Assembly: GCA_012845835.1 (NCBI GenBank)
Contig: JABAKD010000009.1
Span: 14,540,274 to 14,604,273 of the forward strand
Direction of reading: 5' to 3'
Origin: Undaria pinnatifida
Lineage: Eukaryota; Sar; Phaeophyceae; Laminariales; Alariaceae
Length of the DNA stretch: 64,000 nucleotides
The first letter of the stretch is position 1, and each line of letters opens with the position of its first letter. Shown in pieces: positions 13,269 through 26,300 of this stretch. Made by a program: the position numbers and the translations under genes. The notes under the pieces were generated by a model that saw nothing but the letters and a program-made list of their open reading frames with translations, did no database searches and had not been told where the DNA came from.

Positions 13269-13395
13269 CTCGAACGTTCTGCTTCCGGGCGCCGCACAGC
13301 CGCCGCAACCCCCCGGCGGGCGTCGCTTCGTCGGCCGACGCCCCTCGAGCTCCCAGCCGAATTAGCAACAAATCTTGGCGATCTTGTGGAGCCAT
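13269..13395 (-). CDS. Candidate first exon, unknown protein
   Basis: Minus-strand ATG at 13395 opens 42 codons beginning MAPQDRQDLLLIRLGARG, rich in Ala, Arg, Gly and Leu, and ends at a possible donor gtactg in phase 1. The GC-rich codon use matches the exons nearby. It could be the start of the Sfi1-like gene, but its phase does not fit the exon at 11560 directly, so at least one exon is missing. The plus strand is also open here (13218-13646), so the strand is uncertain. Confidence 0.25.
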
Positions 13396-14098
13396 GCCAC
13401 CAGAGTTGGAGAATGATCCCCGCTGATCCCTGGTTGCTTCCCGGCTCTGCATGCAGGCGGCGGGCCAAACTCAAATGTGAGGCCGTGCACAGGATGAGAG
13501 AAGTATGTATGACGCTATGGTGCATGTTTCCTTATTATCCTGCGATGTTGTTCGTATCATGTACCTGGTACCATCAACGAGACAGGTATTCTATAGATCG
13601 ATGCGGATATCTTGGACACCGAAGCGTCATACAATGCTGTGTTTGAGGCGGTCGGTTATCGTGGTGCCCACGATTTTAGGTCGATCGCGTCTCAGAGCAA
13701 CTGACCTTCGTATATCCAGCCGGAGCTTTCGGCATGCACCCGTGGCCCGTGGCTGTTGCTTTGGTGGTACCTTCCACCTACTTATTCCACCTTCACCAGC
13801 CCTTTGTCGAAGTAGTTCCGATTACCCGTTAAAAATCTCAATATCTCGAGGGTTTTATCAAATATTTGCGGCGTTACTGGTTCGGGTGACGCCATCTTCA
13901 CCCTGTTACACGGCATTCGCAGCAGGAGCAAGCAGAAGGAGGCAGAAGGCGTGCTATGCCGCAGCCGCAGCATCTCAAGCCGACTTGTTACGTAATCACA
14001 AGGCGCAACCTGGCTTCGCTCGCCATTGAGAAGCTTTAAACCGATAAAAGCGGCTGGCTAGTCGCTAGGCTGGAGACGGAAGCTAGCAACTTGCCTCG

Positions 14099-14338
14099 AT
14101 GACCTCATTCATTTTTCCTACACATGTGTTCATGCTCCAGCTGCTGCTTGTTGCAGTCATGATGCCGGAGCCAGCAGCGTGTGAGGTGCTGTCCACACCC
14201 GCGCAGGCTTTCGTGCCGCACGTAGGCATTCGCCTCTCTCCGGGTAGTCGTGGCTTGGTGGTGGCAGGAGCTGATCGACGAACCCGACATCCGGTTTCCG
14301 CTGCTGCGTCGACGCGATCTCTTCGAGCGCGCAGCAAG
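14099..14338 (+). CDS. Probable plastid-targeting presequence exon (signal peptide + AQAFVP motif)
   Basis: ATG at 14099 opens 80 codons ending AGC-AAG at a strong donor (gtgagtaag, 14339). The first 32 residues contain a hydrophobic core, VFMLQLLLVAVMM, followed by PAQA/FVP. Cleavage before a Phe inside an A-x-A-F-x-P motif is the hallmark of bipartite plastid targeting in stramenopiles. The Arg/Ser-rich stretch after it resembles a transit peptide. The exon ends in phase 0 and can be joined to 17632 (acceptor gaaag), which would make it exon 1 of the DUF445 gene. That link is inference; it could instead start another gene. Confidence 0.55.
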
Positions 14339-17300
14339 GTGAGTAAGTACAGGTAGAGCGGGGCGTACGTGTCATTATTACCTGGTTACCTGATACGATA
14401 CCTGTTACCTGGTAGGCTTTTTCATGGCGTATGGCACCGCCATGGCACGCCCATGGGCAGTCCTCTGGCATCGCCATGTGCGATGCCATATGGGAACCAA
14501 GACATTCCATGGACGTTCATTATATTTCGCAGGCCATCATTGTCTTTCGTTGTTAACTGTTTCGGGGTTTCGCGGCAATGCCAATGCAGCAGTGCCATTG
14601 GCAATCATGCCGTTGCCATGGGTTTTCGTGAGATTGCCATGGCACGCGCCGTGAAAACTACTTTCATGGCATTGCCATGAAAACGTCCCATGGCAACATG
14701 GCACGGCCATGGGACTGCCATTGCCGTGGTTGTCCCACTTGGCACTCCTAGCCCTAACCCTAACCCTAAGCCCATGGCAGTGGGTCCTTGCGGCGTACCA
14801 GATATGGCATTACCCTGGCGCGCGCCATGTCTGCCCAACCTTGACGGCTGGAAACCCTTTTTGGGGACAATTTTATTTGAAGTTAGTACAGGCAGGTATT
14901 TGGGGGCTCTGGCAGTGTGTCTCTGTGGCGTACCACGGCAGCTGCCATCGCATGGCCATGGTAATGCATGCCATATGGCAGGTCGCAGTTGCGATGAGGA
15001 CCTCTAGAACCTACTTAGGATAGACTTTTCCAGGGCCGGGTTATTGGTTGCCACGATTGCTTCTGCTAGGAACCACTTCCGAGGATGGGATCAAGGCAAG
15101 GCGTAGACCCAACCCAACTGCTAACTCTATAACTCTGACCCCAACCCGGACCCCGGACCCAAAACGGGCGAGAAACAGGGGCGAGAAACGAGGCTTCGCC
15201 CGTTTCGTTTTTTTTTTTCAACTGCTCCGATCTGTGGACGACCATCTCCGAACTGCGGACCACGATTTGCCTCGGCACCCCTAATAGCGAGTAAAAAATA
15301 TTCCTGGAATGGTTGAACCTTCGTTGGAAGTTTCCTGCCTTGGACGTCGTTTCTAGGCATGCTGGCTACGATTGCCAGAGGACCTAACAATGTGGCCACC
15401 CGGATCTTGGAAGGGTAGTTTTTTACGCTCTCTCATTGGTCGAGGGCTATGTGGTGGTCCGCAGATCGGAATAATAAATAAGTTTTCCAAAAGCGGCGCA
15501 GCCGCGTTTCTCGCCCATTTCTGGCCCGTTTTGGTGTCTGGGTTGGGGTCAGGATTAGGGTTAGGGGCTGGGTTGGGTCTACGCTCGTACCTTCATCCGA
15601 CCAGGAAGTGCTTTCTGCTCGCAAACGCGAACAGCCCACCACCCCAAAGATCCGGGTGGCCAACTTGAGTCGCGATTGCAATGCCATGGGTGATGCTGTG
15701 GGGAAACGTCAACCAATGTGTTATCGTTAAGTTTTTTTGCGAGCGACGCAACGACGACTGGAACGCATTAGGTTGTCGTTTGGGCGTATGATATAATGCT
15801 CTGTACGCGTACAGCTGCACCATTATGCTGGTACTACTGATACATCAGTACGTAGTGGACCTGCTTCCGTGTCATGCTTTAGGTCCTCAATGGCTTGGCT
15901 CGTTTTCGTACTGGCCGTTGGACCGGAGGTTCACCAGCATGACTGCAACATCATCGTATGGCAAGGCAGGAGAAGATGTCGGGTAGAAGCGGGGGGCTTG
16001 CGCTGTTTATTTGTTGGAGCTGAACGAGAAACAGGAAAGAGACGGCGCAGCCAGTACGTACAATACGATAAGAGTAGTCATCTTGGGGAGAGACAAGGAA
16101 AGGTTGACAGTGTACTCATACCTGGTAGGTGACCGACGGCGAGAGCACTGTTCGTACCGCTCTACCAGGTTTGAGATGAGGTTTTGGATTCACATGAAAG
16201 AAGATTCGCTGTTCGGACCAAGGTGGGGGGTGATGGTGTACTGGATTCTGCGGCGTAACTCCTGGGGCGATTGCCTCGTGAGAAAACTCGAAAGGACACG
16301 ATATCCCATAATTTCAAGACCCAACAAGGGCGCTTGCTCCCGCCGGCTAACGCCGAGGAAGTGCCACTCGCTTGCTACAACGGACAGGCCAAAATTATTA
16401 AAACTTTCGTTCGAGCTCAGCGAGCAGTAACCCCTCCCCAACGGGCAAGCCCTCCCCGTTGGGCCGCTCACATCGCGCTGTTGAAAGGCCCGCACATTTC
16501 GCTTGACGCTGTAATCTCATTGATGCCATCTCTCCTTGGTTCGGGTGTTTTTTTTCTTCACCGCCAATGAAATTAAAACGCGTTTTCGAACGCTTGACTG
16601 GATCACGTTATTTGTTTCACTGTGACGCCAAGCGGCCCATTTTCGGTGAGCCGAACGCGCTCTCCCGTCGAAACATGCAACATTCCATTTTCGACACGTT
16701 TCTTCGCTGCCTGCCTCGCGGACCACGACCTACGTTGAGAGTCAACGAGTGCTATGATAGAGATGGTAGCAGTTTCCGTCTGAAATGGTTTCTGAGTGGC
16801 GTGGGCTCCTTAAGCCAAAATCGTCGGAAAAACGCCATTTTTTTGCACGATTCTCGTCGTGGACCTCAAAAGCCCTGGGATTTTTTTCATCCGGCAGAAG
16901 TTTTTGGTTTTCTCCAAATCAGTTTTTGGGAGAGCCAAATTGAGGAAACCTCGGCGAAAAAAGTGGTGCACCTCTCTCGTAGCACGCGTCAGTCTTTACG
17001 AGCGTAAAGTCTTTCCATCACATGTATTAAACTATGCGCGTCAGCGCAGAGACCTTGTAATCATACTATTAATGGCAGCACGATGGCGTAAGTCACTGCT
17101 TTCGCGAAGCTCAGGGACCGCGCTAAGCCGGTGCGGCGCGATTTTCGTTCCCCCTGGGTGTTTCTAGCTGAACAGCTCGTCACGTTTAGCTGACCAGCTC
17201 GTCATATGGCGCGATCAAACCACAGCATGGCTCTCGGCCCCGTAGCATTCAAGCTCGTTCTCACGCTCCAGGCTTGGGTGTGACGCTTTACCGTAACTTT

Positions 17301-20300
17301 CGAGGTTCGTTGACGGTGTTCAATCCTCGACCCGCCGCTATCATGCCAAGCAATGAAATCGTGCAACCTTCGCCTCATTTCCCCCCCCCTGCTCCCGTGC
17401 CCCCCCCCCCCCGCCTTCTCTCACCCCCCCCCCCCGACCCCCCCCCCACTCCTTGAATCCCCCCACCCATGACACGGTTTCTAGATTATGCCGTCATTGC
17501 TCAACCCAGCCGGCGCACACGACTCGCCCGGGCATCCCCAAGCCTACCGGTATCCAACCGAAAGCAAATGGAGGTGGGCCCCTTGCCATGGGATCGCGGG
17601 GCCCGCTCCGTGGACAGTCGCGAGCAGAAAGGCATCGCTGATGGCAGCAACAGCAGCAGCAGCAGCACACGGACCTGGAGAGAGAGGGTGGTGTCGGGCG
17701 CAAAAGCAAGGACGGTCGTTTAGGAGGGGGGGCGAATGGCACCGCCCAGGTGCATCAGCGGATGGAGTTGTTGGCGAGGGTGGGGGGGATGGCGCGTCGG
17801 GTGTGGCGGCTGGTGGCGACACGGAGGTGGTTGCGCCTGACGGGGCCGCCGAGGAAGAAGGGAGACATAGCAGCTGGGTTGTGAGGCGGTGAGCGGGTTT
17901 GTTCACGATCGAGGAAGTTGCCTGTTAACCCTTTTTACGGCTGCACTCCTGTTGTCGGGATAAAACACTTGCAATTAGACTGCAGTAGGTCATACTTCGA
18001 AGTATTAGGAGTTGGAAAAGAGTAATCTGGCAGCGTGTAAAAGGGAGTACCGTAAGCTTTGGTTGAGGCCCAAGGAAAAAACAGGGACCTTCAGCGGTGT
18101 GGGGACGACGCAGACCTTATCGCCGTTTTTTTGCTACCTTGGGTTGGGGTGGAACGTGTCCCCTACGCTTACGGCTTCCTTATGTAATTCAGTAGGCGGC
18201 GGCGGTGGCGGTTTGTTTCACAAAAGGCGTGCTTTGTTTAGACCTCCCGCCCCCCGCCCCCCTGGCATTTCTCGGCTGTTTTTGCGTCTTCTGTGGCCAT
18301 GCAGGTGGCGCTACGCGTTGGCCAAGATAAAGAAAGAGCCCCTTCAGATACTCACCATCCCGGTCTCAGCCGCGTGCGTTGGCTGGATCACCAACAAGGT
18401 TCGTTTTGGATCGGGGGTGTTGTGCAAGAGTGGGGGGAGTTGGGAGAGGGGGCAAAGCAGGTACGTAGCCGGCCATGGGATTCAAGATGTCATACATTGA
18501 GTACCACGATCAGTTGAGGAATTCGCCAATGACTTGGGTGGTATAGCTTTGTTTTTCTGGAAGCTTTCCGGTGAGTCGTTTTTGAAGGAGTGATGCCGAT
18601 CGGGTTGAAGTGCATTTACACAATACCGGGACGGGGTACCGTTGCTACTCGCACCCTTGTTGCGTTATCAGCCCCGCTTTGGTCTTGCGGTGTTTCGGTA
18701 AAGGGGTGACAATGCGTTCTCGTGCGAGGCACCGGTGGGCTGCGTGTGAGCGCTCATGAGGTGGTGCACGACCCAACGGCGCTTGATGTTGAGCGTTGTT
18801 GTCAGTGCCATCGGCGCACAACGATGGCTGGTGTCTGTCGTTACCCGGAACCCAACGGCAAAGACGTTGCCGACATGACCAGCGCACGCCCAGCATATAG
18901 AAGCGTAGATTTAGCGCTTTCGCCGTTGCCGTGAAACGTTTCGTGCCTCACCCGACTCCTACGACCTCATCACCCCCGCCCGCACTCTCTTCTACATCTA
19001 TGACGCGAGCTTGCCCGCGCCCGCACCCTCTTGAACATTTAAACGCAAGCTGGCTGTTTCCATCTCCCTTCCTTCCCTCACCTGCCTCTCGGTTATGCCG
19101 GCGCTCAATTTGTGCTTGTGACGATTCCGGAAACAGCTAGCTGTGGAGATGATTTTTCACCCTTTGGTGTGGCGCGGCATCCCGTTGCGAGTCATCGACG
19201 GGGAGCCGCTGGGGCTGATAGGCTGGCAGGGGATCGTGCCGGCTAAGGCCGGCGTGATGGCGGAGCGGATGGTGGACATGGTCACGACACAGCTCGTTGA
19301 TGTCGAGGAGGTAAACTTTTGCTTCTGGAAGAACGGGGAATGCGGAAAAATCTTTTTGAAAATCTGTATTAGGGGGGCTGATAGGCTGGCAGGGGATCGT
19401 GCCGGCTAAGGCCGGCGTGATGGCGGAGCGGATGGTGGACATGGTCACGACACAGCTCGTTGATGTCGAGGAGGTAAACTTTTGCTTCTGGAAGAACGGG
19501 GAATGCGGAAAAATCTTTTTGAAAATCTGTATTAGAGTGTGCGCGCGTGACCAGTCAATTGGCGCACAAATGCGCGTCTCTTTTATGAAATGCGCGTCTC
19601 TTCGTACACAACCGATGTCGCTGAGTAGACGCGGGGCTAGCGAGTAGCTTGTTTGCTTTGCCGCGACAACGCACAGAAAAATCGCGCAACCAAGCTCCAC
19701 GCCAGAACCCGACGAAATCGTGAGGATGGAGAAGCAAAGCGACCGCCTCCGCCACCGCCGCCACCGCCGCCGCCGCTGCCGCCGCTGCCGCCTTCACACG
19801 GTAGCGCTTTCCCGAGAGGCTTGTGTCGTATTTTGCGGAGCGGTCGGCACGCCGCTCATTCTTTTGGGTGTAACCGCCTCTGGGCGGGGTGCCCGGCTCC
19901 CGAATACACACGGTTGCATCGTGCGCCTGCTGTGACGACAGGCTCCGAGAAAGAGAGCTGCCATCGAAGCTCGATTTTTTTCGACACACAACCTGTGGTG
20001 CTCTCAACCGCTGCAGAACTACACCCTAATTTTTTGCGACAAATTACTTGAGAGTTTTTTTCTTTATTTTCCAGTAGTTCGATGGTTGTGCCGCGCGGAA
20101 GTGCTGTGCCTCGGCGGCGCGTGGCGCGTGCGGACGCCAGGCTGTCACCTTTTTCACAGGCGTGGTTTTTTCGTGCGTTTTTTCCAATTGGGTCACGTCT
20201 GTCTTGGGGCGGCGACCGCGCAGGAGATCTAGAACACGGTAAGAGCTTGCGAAAAACGGGAGGCGACCGAACACCTCAGGAGGCGTTTTGGCTGTCATCG

Positions 20301-23300
20301 TCACTGCAAAAAGAGCTGACCTCGGACTTTTGATACTTCCGAGCCCTTCCGCAGTATGTGTGCTCTTCACATGAAACCGTTAATTTTCTACCGATGGTCA
20401 TCTCGCACATCCAGCATCATCCAGTCCGTGCCGATTCATCACCCTACGAGAGATGAAAAGCTCTTGTGGTCACGAACATACGAGACGGAGATAGAGCACC
20501 ACACCGGTACCGTATGTATGCCCTCGTGAAACGCTTCCGCCCTACGCTGACGTCGAGATGAAACCTATTGCCAACCGACAGGTATTCCGCCGCCTCTCCC
20601 CGGGGAAAGTCGCCCGGCTGCTTGGCCCAGAGGTCAACTCGATCGTCCAAAACGTGTACGAGGATCTTGCCCCAAGCCAGATTACGTGGCTTCCCGCGGG
20701 GTTCGGGAACGGCCTTACACCGCAAGTGGTGAGACGAGGCGGTCGGCTTTTATCTTTTAGGACGGATTTGTATCTACCAAGATTACACCAGAAGTGCGAT
20801 CTTACCAGCCGCCTACTATAGGAATAGAGCGTGCAGTGCATTAGTACATGCATCAGCATGTTGTGCCTTTGCCCGTGTCGTATACTTGGCATTGGTAGCT
20901 CCTAAGGATACAAAAACAATTTATAGACGCTCTGGCATTAAACAGGCTAAAAACTGGGAATGCTAAACCGTATGCGCGATAAAAATGAAGGCACGTACCG
21001 GGGAGTGGGAAGGGAAGGCAGAGACACCTGTGACCACGGCTTGTCCCGAAGGTCGCTGAGGATGAAAGACCTCTCACGGTTTTGAGCTGGAGAGTAGAGG
21101 TGGTGATTTAAACAAGACAAAAAACAGAGAGAGAAAAGGAGGACCCAGCTGCTCGGCCTGCTTGGTGTGGCCGATGCTGTAACCATCATGCTTTTTTTCG
21201 TTGATTGGTCCTTCTGAAGTCCCCAAGAGGGACAGCCGCTGCTTGGTGGCGGCTTGTGGTGAAGTGTGTGGGTGTGTTTTGTTGGGGTGGTCTGGGGTGC
21301 GAGCTGCACCCCGCGACTGCTCCTTCCTTTGATGGCGAGCCGCCCTTCGCTGAAGGTGGTGTTGCGGTAGTGCTATTGAGCGCAAACGTTCTCACCGACA
21401 GGAGCTCTCCGCCTGAGGGAGCTTCTCAATAGCGATTGGATCGGGTGTGCATTAGTACAGCAGTGTTCGTTAGATGCCTATAAGCCCATGGGATTTGTTG
21501 CGTGCGACTATTATTATTACTTTTTTTTTTCGCACACTTGTGTTTTCCAGGTCCTGGACAAGCCGTGGTCATAGGTGTCGTTCCTTCTCCCCCCCGGTTC
21601 TTGCTGTGTGATGCTCCGTTCGCGCGTGTCACGGGTTGTGTGTCCTCATTAAGGATATAGATATAATTTTAGAGAGTGTGTCAACCATGTTGTCGAAAAA
21701 GCGGTCAGTAAGGTACCCTCAACGCTACCGGTGGATGACTCCTGTATACATTTACCGCAACTAACGTTTGGGTGTGAGCGGCAGGCAGTGGCATCGTGCG
21801 AGGGGATAAAAATGGATGCGTCGAAAGGGTTGTCTACAGTGTTGCCTGCCCCTCCACCCAGCGCCCGTCTCTGTTGTAGTGCGCTCGGCACGTATTCAAT
21901 CTCGGGAATGCTGCCTTCGAGTTTTTAACCTTGTATTTGTAAACTGCGCCCTCCCTCGCTTTTGGAGACTAGCTACTTGGAATTCGTGTGGATTTGTTTT
22001 TTTTCAGTTCCAATGGGGTTAAGGAACTCTGTGACTTCTTATCCCTCCCCCAACCCCAGGCATGACATGCTTGTATATTTTACTCTGCCGTGGAATATTG
22101 ACCTTACACGCACGCACGCGTTCACTTTTTTTTTATTCGTTATGTTGTCCGTTCTCGGAATGGAGGTGGATGAGCTTAAGGGGCTACGGCGTAATATGCT
22201 GGTGGGGCTGACGAAGGATATGCAAACTGACGTGACTAAGGTGAATCGCTGGGGAAAGTGAAAACGGTGTGGAAAACCTGCGGCGTTTTTCGTTCCGGCT
22301 GCCGCCCGTCGCGTTCCTTGTGTTCTCGTTGGCTTTGCGTTTTTTTTTTGTGTGGACAGCGTCGTGCCAGCGGTAGAGAGAGACGCAGAAGTAGCAGGAC
22401 ACAAACTGCTCGGTAAGAATTTTGGTGCTAGTGATGGTCACGCCACTATCTTGATGGGTTCGACATGTGCGCGGTTTGGCGCCGGGTACTGTACCGTTGC
22501 ACATGTCGAGCTATGCGATAATTTTGTCAGCCTTGCAGCCACGAACGCCGCCGTTATATCGTGTGGGTCAGAAGGGTTAAACCACGTTTACCCCGTAAGC
22601 GTGGACCCATGCGCCGCCATCAGAGTGGGTGCTTTTTTGTTGGTTGTATACCACCACCCACTAGCCTTAGTCAAGGTTGCAAAACAAATCTGAACCAAAA
22701 CGCCTACGTACGCGAGTCTTTCGCGCAACAAGCAACATACTATTATTGGTTCGATTTCCGAACTCTATTAGAGTGTAACAACCTTCTCCTTCGTAGGCTA
22801 TTATTGGTGGGGATTTAGGCTAGTGAGCTAGTAAGTATATACTCCGTATATAACCAACAACATTTTCCCACTCTTTTCGCGCCTTCGATGACCGATCGCG
22901 GATCTGATAAATTTGTGTGCGTTTTGTGTGGGTCATTCGTGCGAAAATCCTTTCCCGCGCAGATTCTTGACCTGAAGGAAATGGTTGTGGGCGAGATGCT
23001 CCGAGACCGGTCCCTGATGGTGTCGCTTTTCCAGCGGTGCGGCAAGGCGGAGTTCAAGTTTCTCGTCAACAGGTATGAATAATACACGAAGACTACATGA
23101 AGAATTTTTCGCCATCCTGTCGTAAGACGGACCGGTATTATTTTGTACGGGTACTTGTTTAATCGAGGCTGTATTGACACTGTGTAGAACAACCTGATTC
23201 CAGGGAAATTAGTTGGTTCCCAATCATGTCAGTGCGCTGCTTTGGATAAGGATAAAACAGTCGGGGTTGTTGTCGGGGGACGTCACACGAAGGCTTGATA

Positions 23301-26300
23301 TGGCGCCATGATGCGGTGGTCTGACCGACACGATTACTGGTCGTGTTGTCCCGAGTTCGATTGCAGATACGTTTTTTTTTTGGTTCTTTTTTTTTCGTTG
23401 CTGTGGACGACGACCGATGACCACTGGGCCTGACCCGAACCCTAATCCGAACCCGAACCCTTACGTTATGGAGCACCCTGTGCTTGAATGCTGTGGCTTG
23501 TCAAGGCTCTAGACTGGTTCGGCCGGCGTGTATGCTGTGCTTTGGAAAAACACACAACCATAGACTTTGCCTGGAATTTTCTTCTCTAAAACTTGCTAGT
23601 GTGTACCAGGTATACTGTTCATTTCTTCCTTCGGGACGTTTTATCAGGCTTTGTTTGTGACCAATGGCTTAGTTTCAGGGAAAGGAGATAACAAATAACA
23701 ACATAGATATCATCATCATCAAGATCGTGATCGTCAAGGTCAGTGTCAAGCGGCGTGCGCGGCACACATTTGCACACGAAACTGTTCTTCACCTTCTCCC
23801 CCGGACTCCTGACCAATCGCTCTGTCAGCTGCTTGTTTCTCCCTTGCGTGGTGACGTGCAATGGTCGCGTCAAAGTAGAGATCGCGCCAATGTAGTCCGC
23901 TCATCTGTCTCTTTTCGCTCGAACCACGATACGATATGGACGGATCGTTCTTCGTCCCCCCCCCTCTCGCCACCCGGCCACCCCCAACGCACAACCAGTG
24001 GGTTCTTTTTTGGGTTCCTCCTGGGTGTGGTGCAGATGTTCGTTTGGCTCCTGTACGACAAACCCTGGATACTACCCGCTGGGGGCGCGGTGGTGGGCTA
24101 CATAACCAATTGGCTGGCCATCAAGCTCATATTCGAGCCGGTTGATCCGGTAAAAATGGGCCCGTTCGTGCTCCAGGGGCTGTTTCTTAAGAGGCAGGAC
24201 GAGGTGAGTCATTGACGGCACCCGAAACCGTCTCAACTAGGACAGTTAGTGGTGCATTTTATCAAAAAATCTGTCTGTTACTGTTGGTTTCTTCGCGGCT
24301 CTTCCTTCGCAAACGCGACTGGTCGATCACCCAAAGCATATGCTGCCGATTGGCCGCGGTGCGCATTTGAGGTAACGAAGGTCGAAAGCGGGGATGGGGG
24401 GGGGGGGGGGGGGGGGGGCTCCTTGCAGCTCAGTATATACGTCCCGAAGAGCACACCGACACGCCTCTCTTTTCGTTCAAAACGGGGTCAACAAGAGAAA
24501 AACAGTATTTTCTCAGCCCCATCCCCCGCCCGCCCCTCCGGTGCCCGCGCTCTCACGACTCCTCTAAAATTAATAAATGAAAATACTCGAAAAAACATTC
24601 GAAAAATCGCTCGAAAAATCTCTTAAAAAACACGTCAAAAGGTGGCCGCAGATTTCGCCGAGTTCTTCTCAAACAATGTCTTGACTTCCAAGAAGCTGTG
24701 GGCGTCGATGATTGACGGCTCAAGGGCAGAAGCTTTCCGGGAAATGGTGACCGCACGCGTGGTCCCCTTTGTGTCAAGGGCGTCGGCAGTTGCCGGGGCT
24801 AACCTGGACCCCCTGACGGTGAAGGGCCTCGCCGCTAGGGCTGCGGACAAGCTTGTGGATCATGTGCACGTTTTGCATGACTACACGGACAAGACGCTTG
24901 CCCTGAGAGCGACCATGACGATGCAGATGCAAAAGGTAGGGGAGGACGGAAGCAGGGTGTAGGTGATATTGGGATCTGTGTGGTGAAAAATACATGTGGA
25001 GAATTTTGTTAAATTGCGTGTTGACTGACACGGGGGCGCTTGAAATCCTGGTGGGCGATCGTTGCGCTGCGTTGTTGATTCGCTGTGCTTCCGTTGACCC
25101 GACCGTCGTCTTGTGTGTGGGATTGTTGGTTTTGTGTTCTGAGGGGGCGGGTGGGCGGGCGAGCGGGCTTAAGCGAATTTGACGAACGCCGCGTATGGCT
25201 TGCGTATATATACTTTGCTCTTCCCTTCCATATTCCGACTCGCAGAGGATGGCGACATGCTTGAAGGAGGCTTATCGTTGCTGCAGCCGCCCGTGGCTTG
25301 GAGCGGGCTGCACCACCCTCTCCGGCATCTTACAACCACCGTCCTTTTTTCGTCGCCTCTTGCGATGCCCTCCGCACACGGCGAAAAAGGCGTCAATACC
25401 GTTGGCTTCGGCAACAAGCACAATTATAATGAGGCGTTGTATGACAGGTGTAGCTTTTTTTTTTGGCTGCACCGTTTCCTCACTGACGGGGGCCCATTTT
25501 TTTTTCCTAATATCGTTGGAACTCCCATTTGCGTTTTTTAGATGTGTCCGTCATAGGCCTAGGCCGTGTGACTGGTTGTTCGTAAGGTTTAGGGTTGCAT
25601 TTTTTTTGTTGTTTTCAAAAAGAGTCAACATTTGGGGGAGGTAGATACGGAGCTTTCTGGAGCGAGGAGCCTCAGCAAAGTCAGGTGCACCCCCACCCTA
25701 TCGTAGCATGCATGTGTCCCCGCCTCTACCAACTCCTTCTTCTCCTTCTTCCCCGACGACCCAGATGTCAACCCGCACCTTCGAAGGCGTCTTGCACCCG
25801 GTGTTCCAAGAGGAGGAGTTCACCCTGATCATCGCCGGCGCCATCCTCGGGGCCATTGCAGGTTTCCTGCAGATGTTGCTCAGCACGAAGGGGGTAAGGG
25901 AAGCGGCTAAGAAGGCGGCAGCCCTAGCGGGGGAGAAGGCAGCAGCCGCCGCGGATGGGGTTGTCGAGGCTGGAGAAGGGCTAGTGGCAGGCGTCAGCGC
26001 ACGCAGTCCGACGCAAGTGGCCCAAGCGGCGCAAGCAGCGCAAGCGAAGGCCACGGGGTGGAGGCAACGGGCGGTGTGTACGGCGAAGCGGTAAGGGGGG
26101 GGGGCGGTGGGTGTCGATATTTCGGGGGTCTGTATGTTATCTGTGTGTAGCTGCCAGCAAGGCCGTGTCCGAAACGCCGCAGTAGAACAGGTGACCAACG
26201 AGCTTCATTCAGCGCTTGTAGAGAATATATTACAGTTTAAAATGTCGGACAGTGGGTGTGTCAAGGGATGCACCCTTTCAACGATATGGGTTTCGTACTC

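Noticed and set aside
14752-14770. A chromosome end
   Set aside because: Only three telomere-like units, with unique sequence and genes on both sides.
19653-20007. Long Arg/Ala-rich frames on both strands
   Set aside because: They come from a CCG triplet tract in an intron of the DUF445 gene.
22352-22693. Exon of the DUF445 gene starting VVPAVERDAEVAGHK
   Set aside because: Exon 22166-22240 joins directly in phase to 22963 and continues the family pattern; adding this frame would break it.
25894-25900. Donor gtaagg ending DUF445 exon 9 at 25893
   Set aside because: The frame stays open for 66 more codons with protein-like Ala-rich helices, and only the later donor at 26091 gives the phase needed for the next exon.
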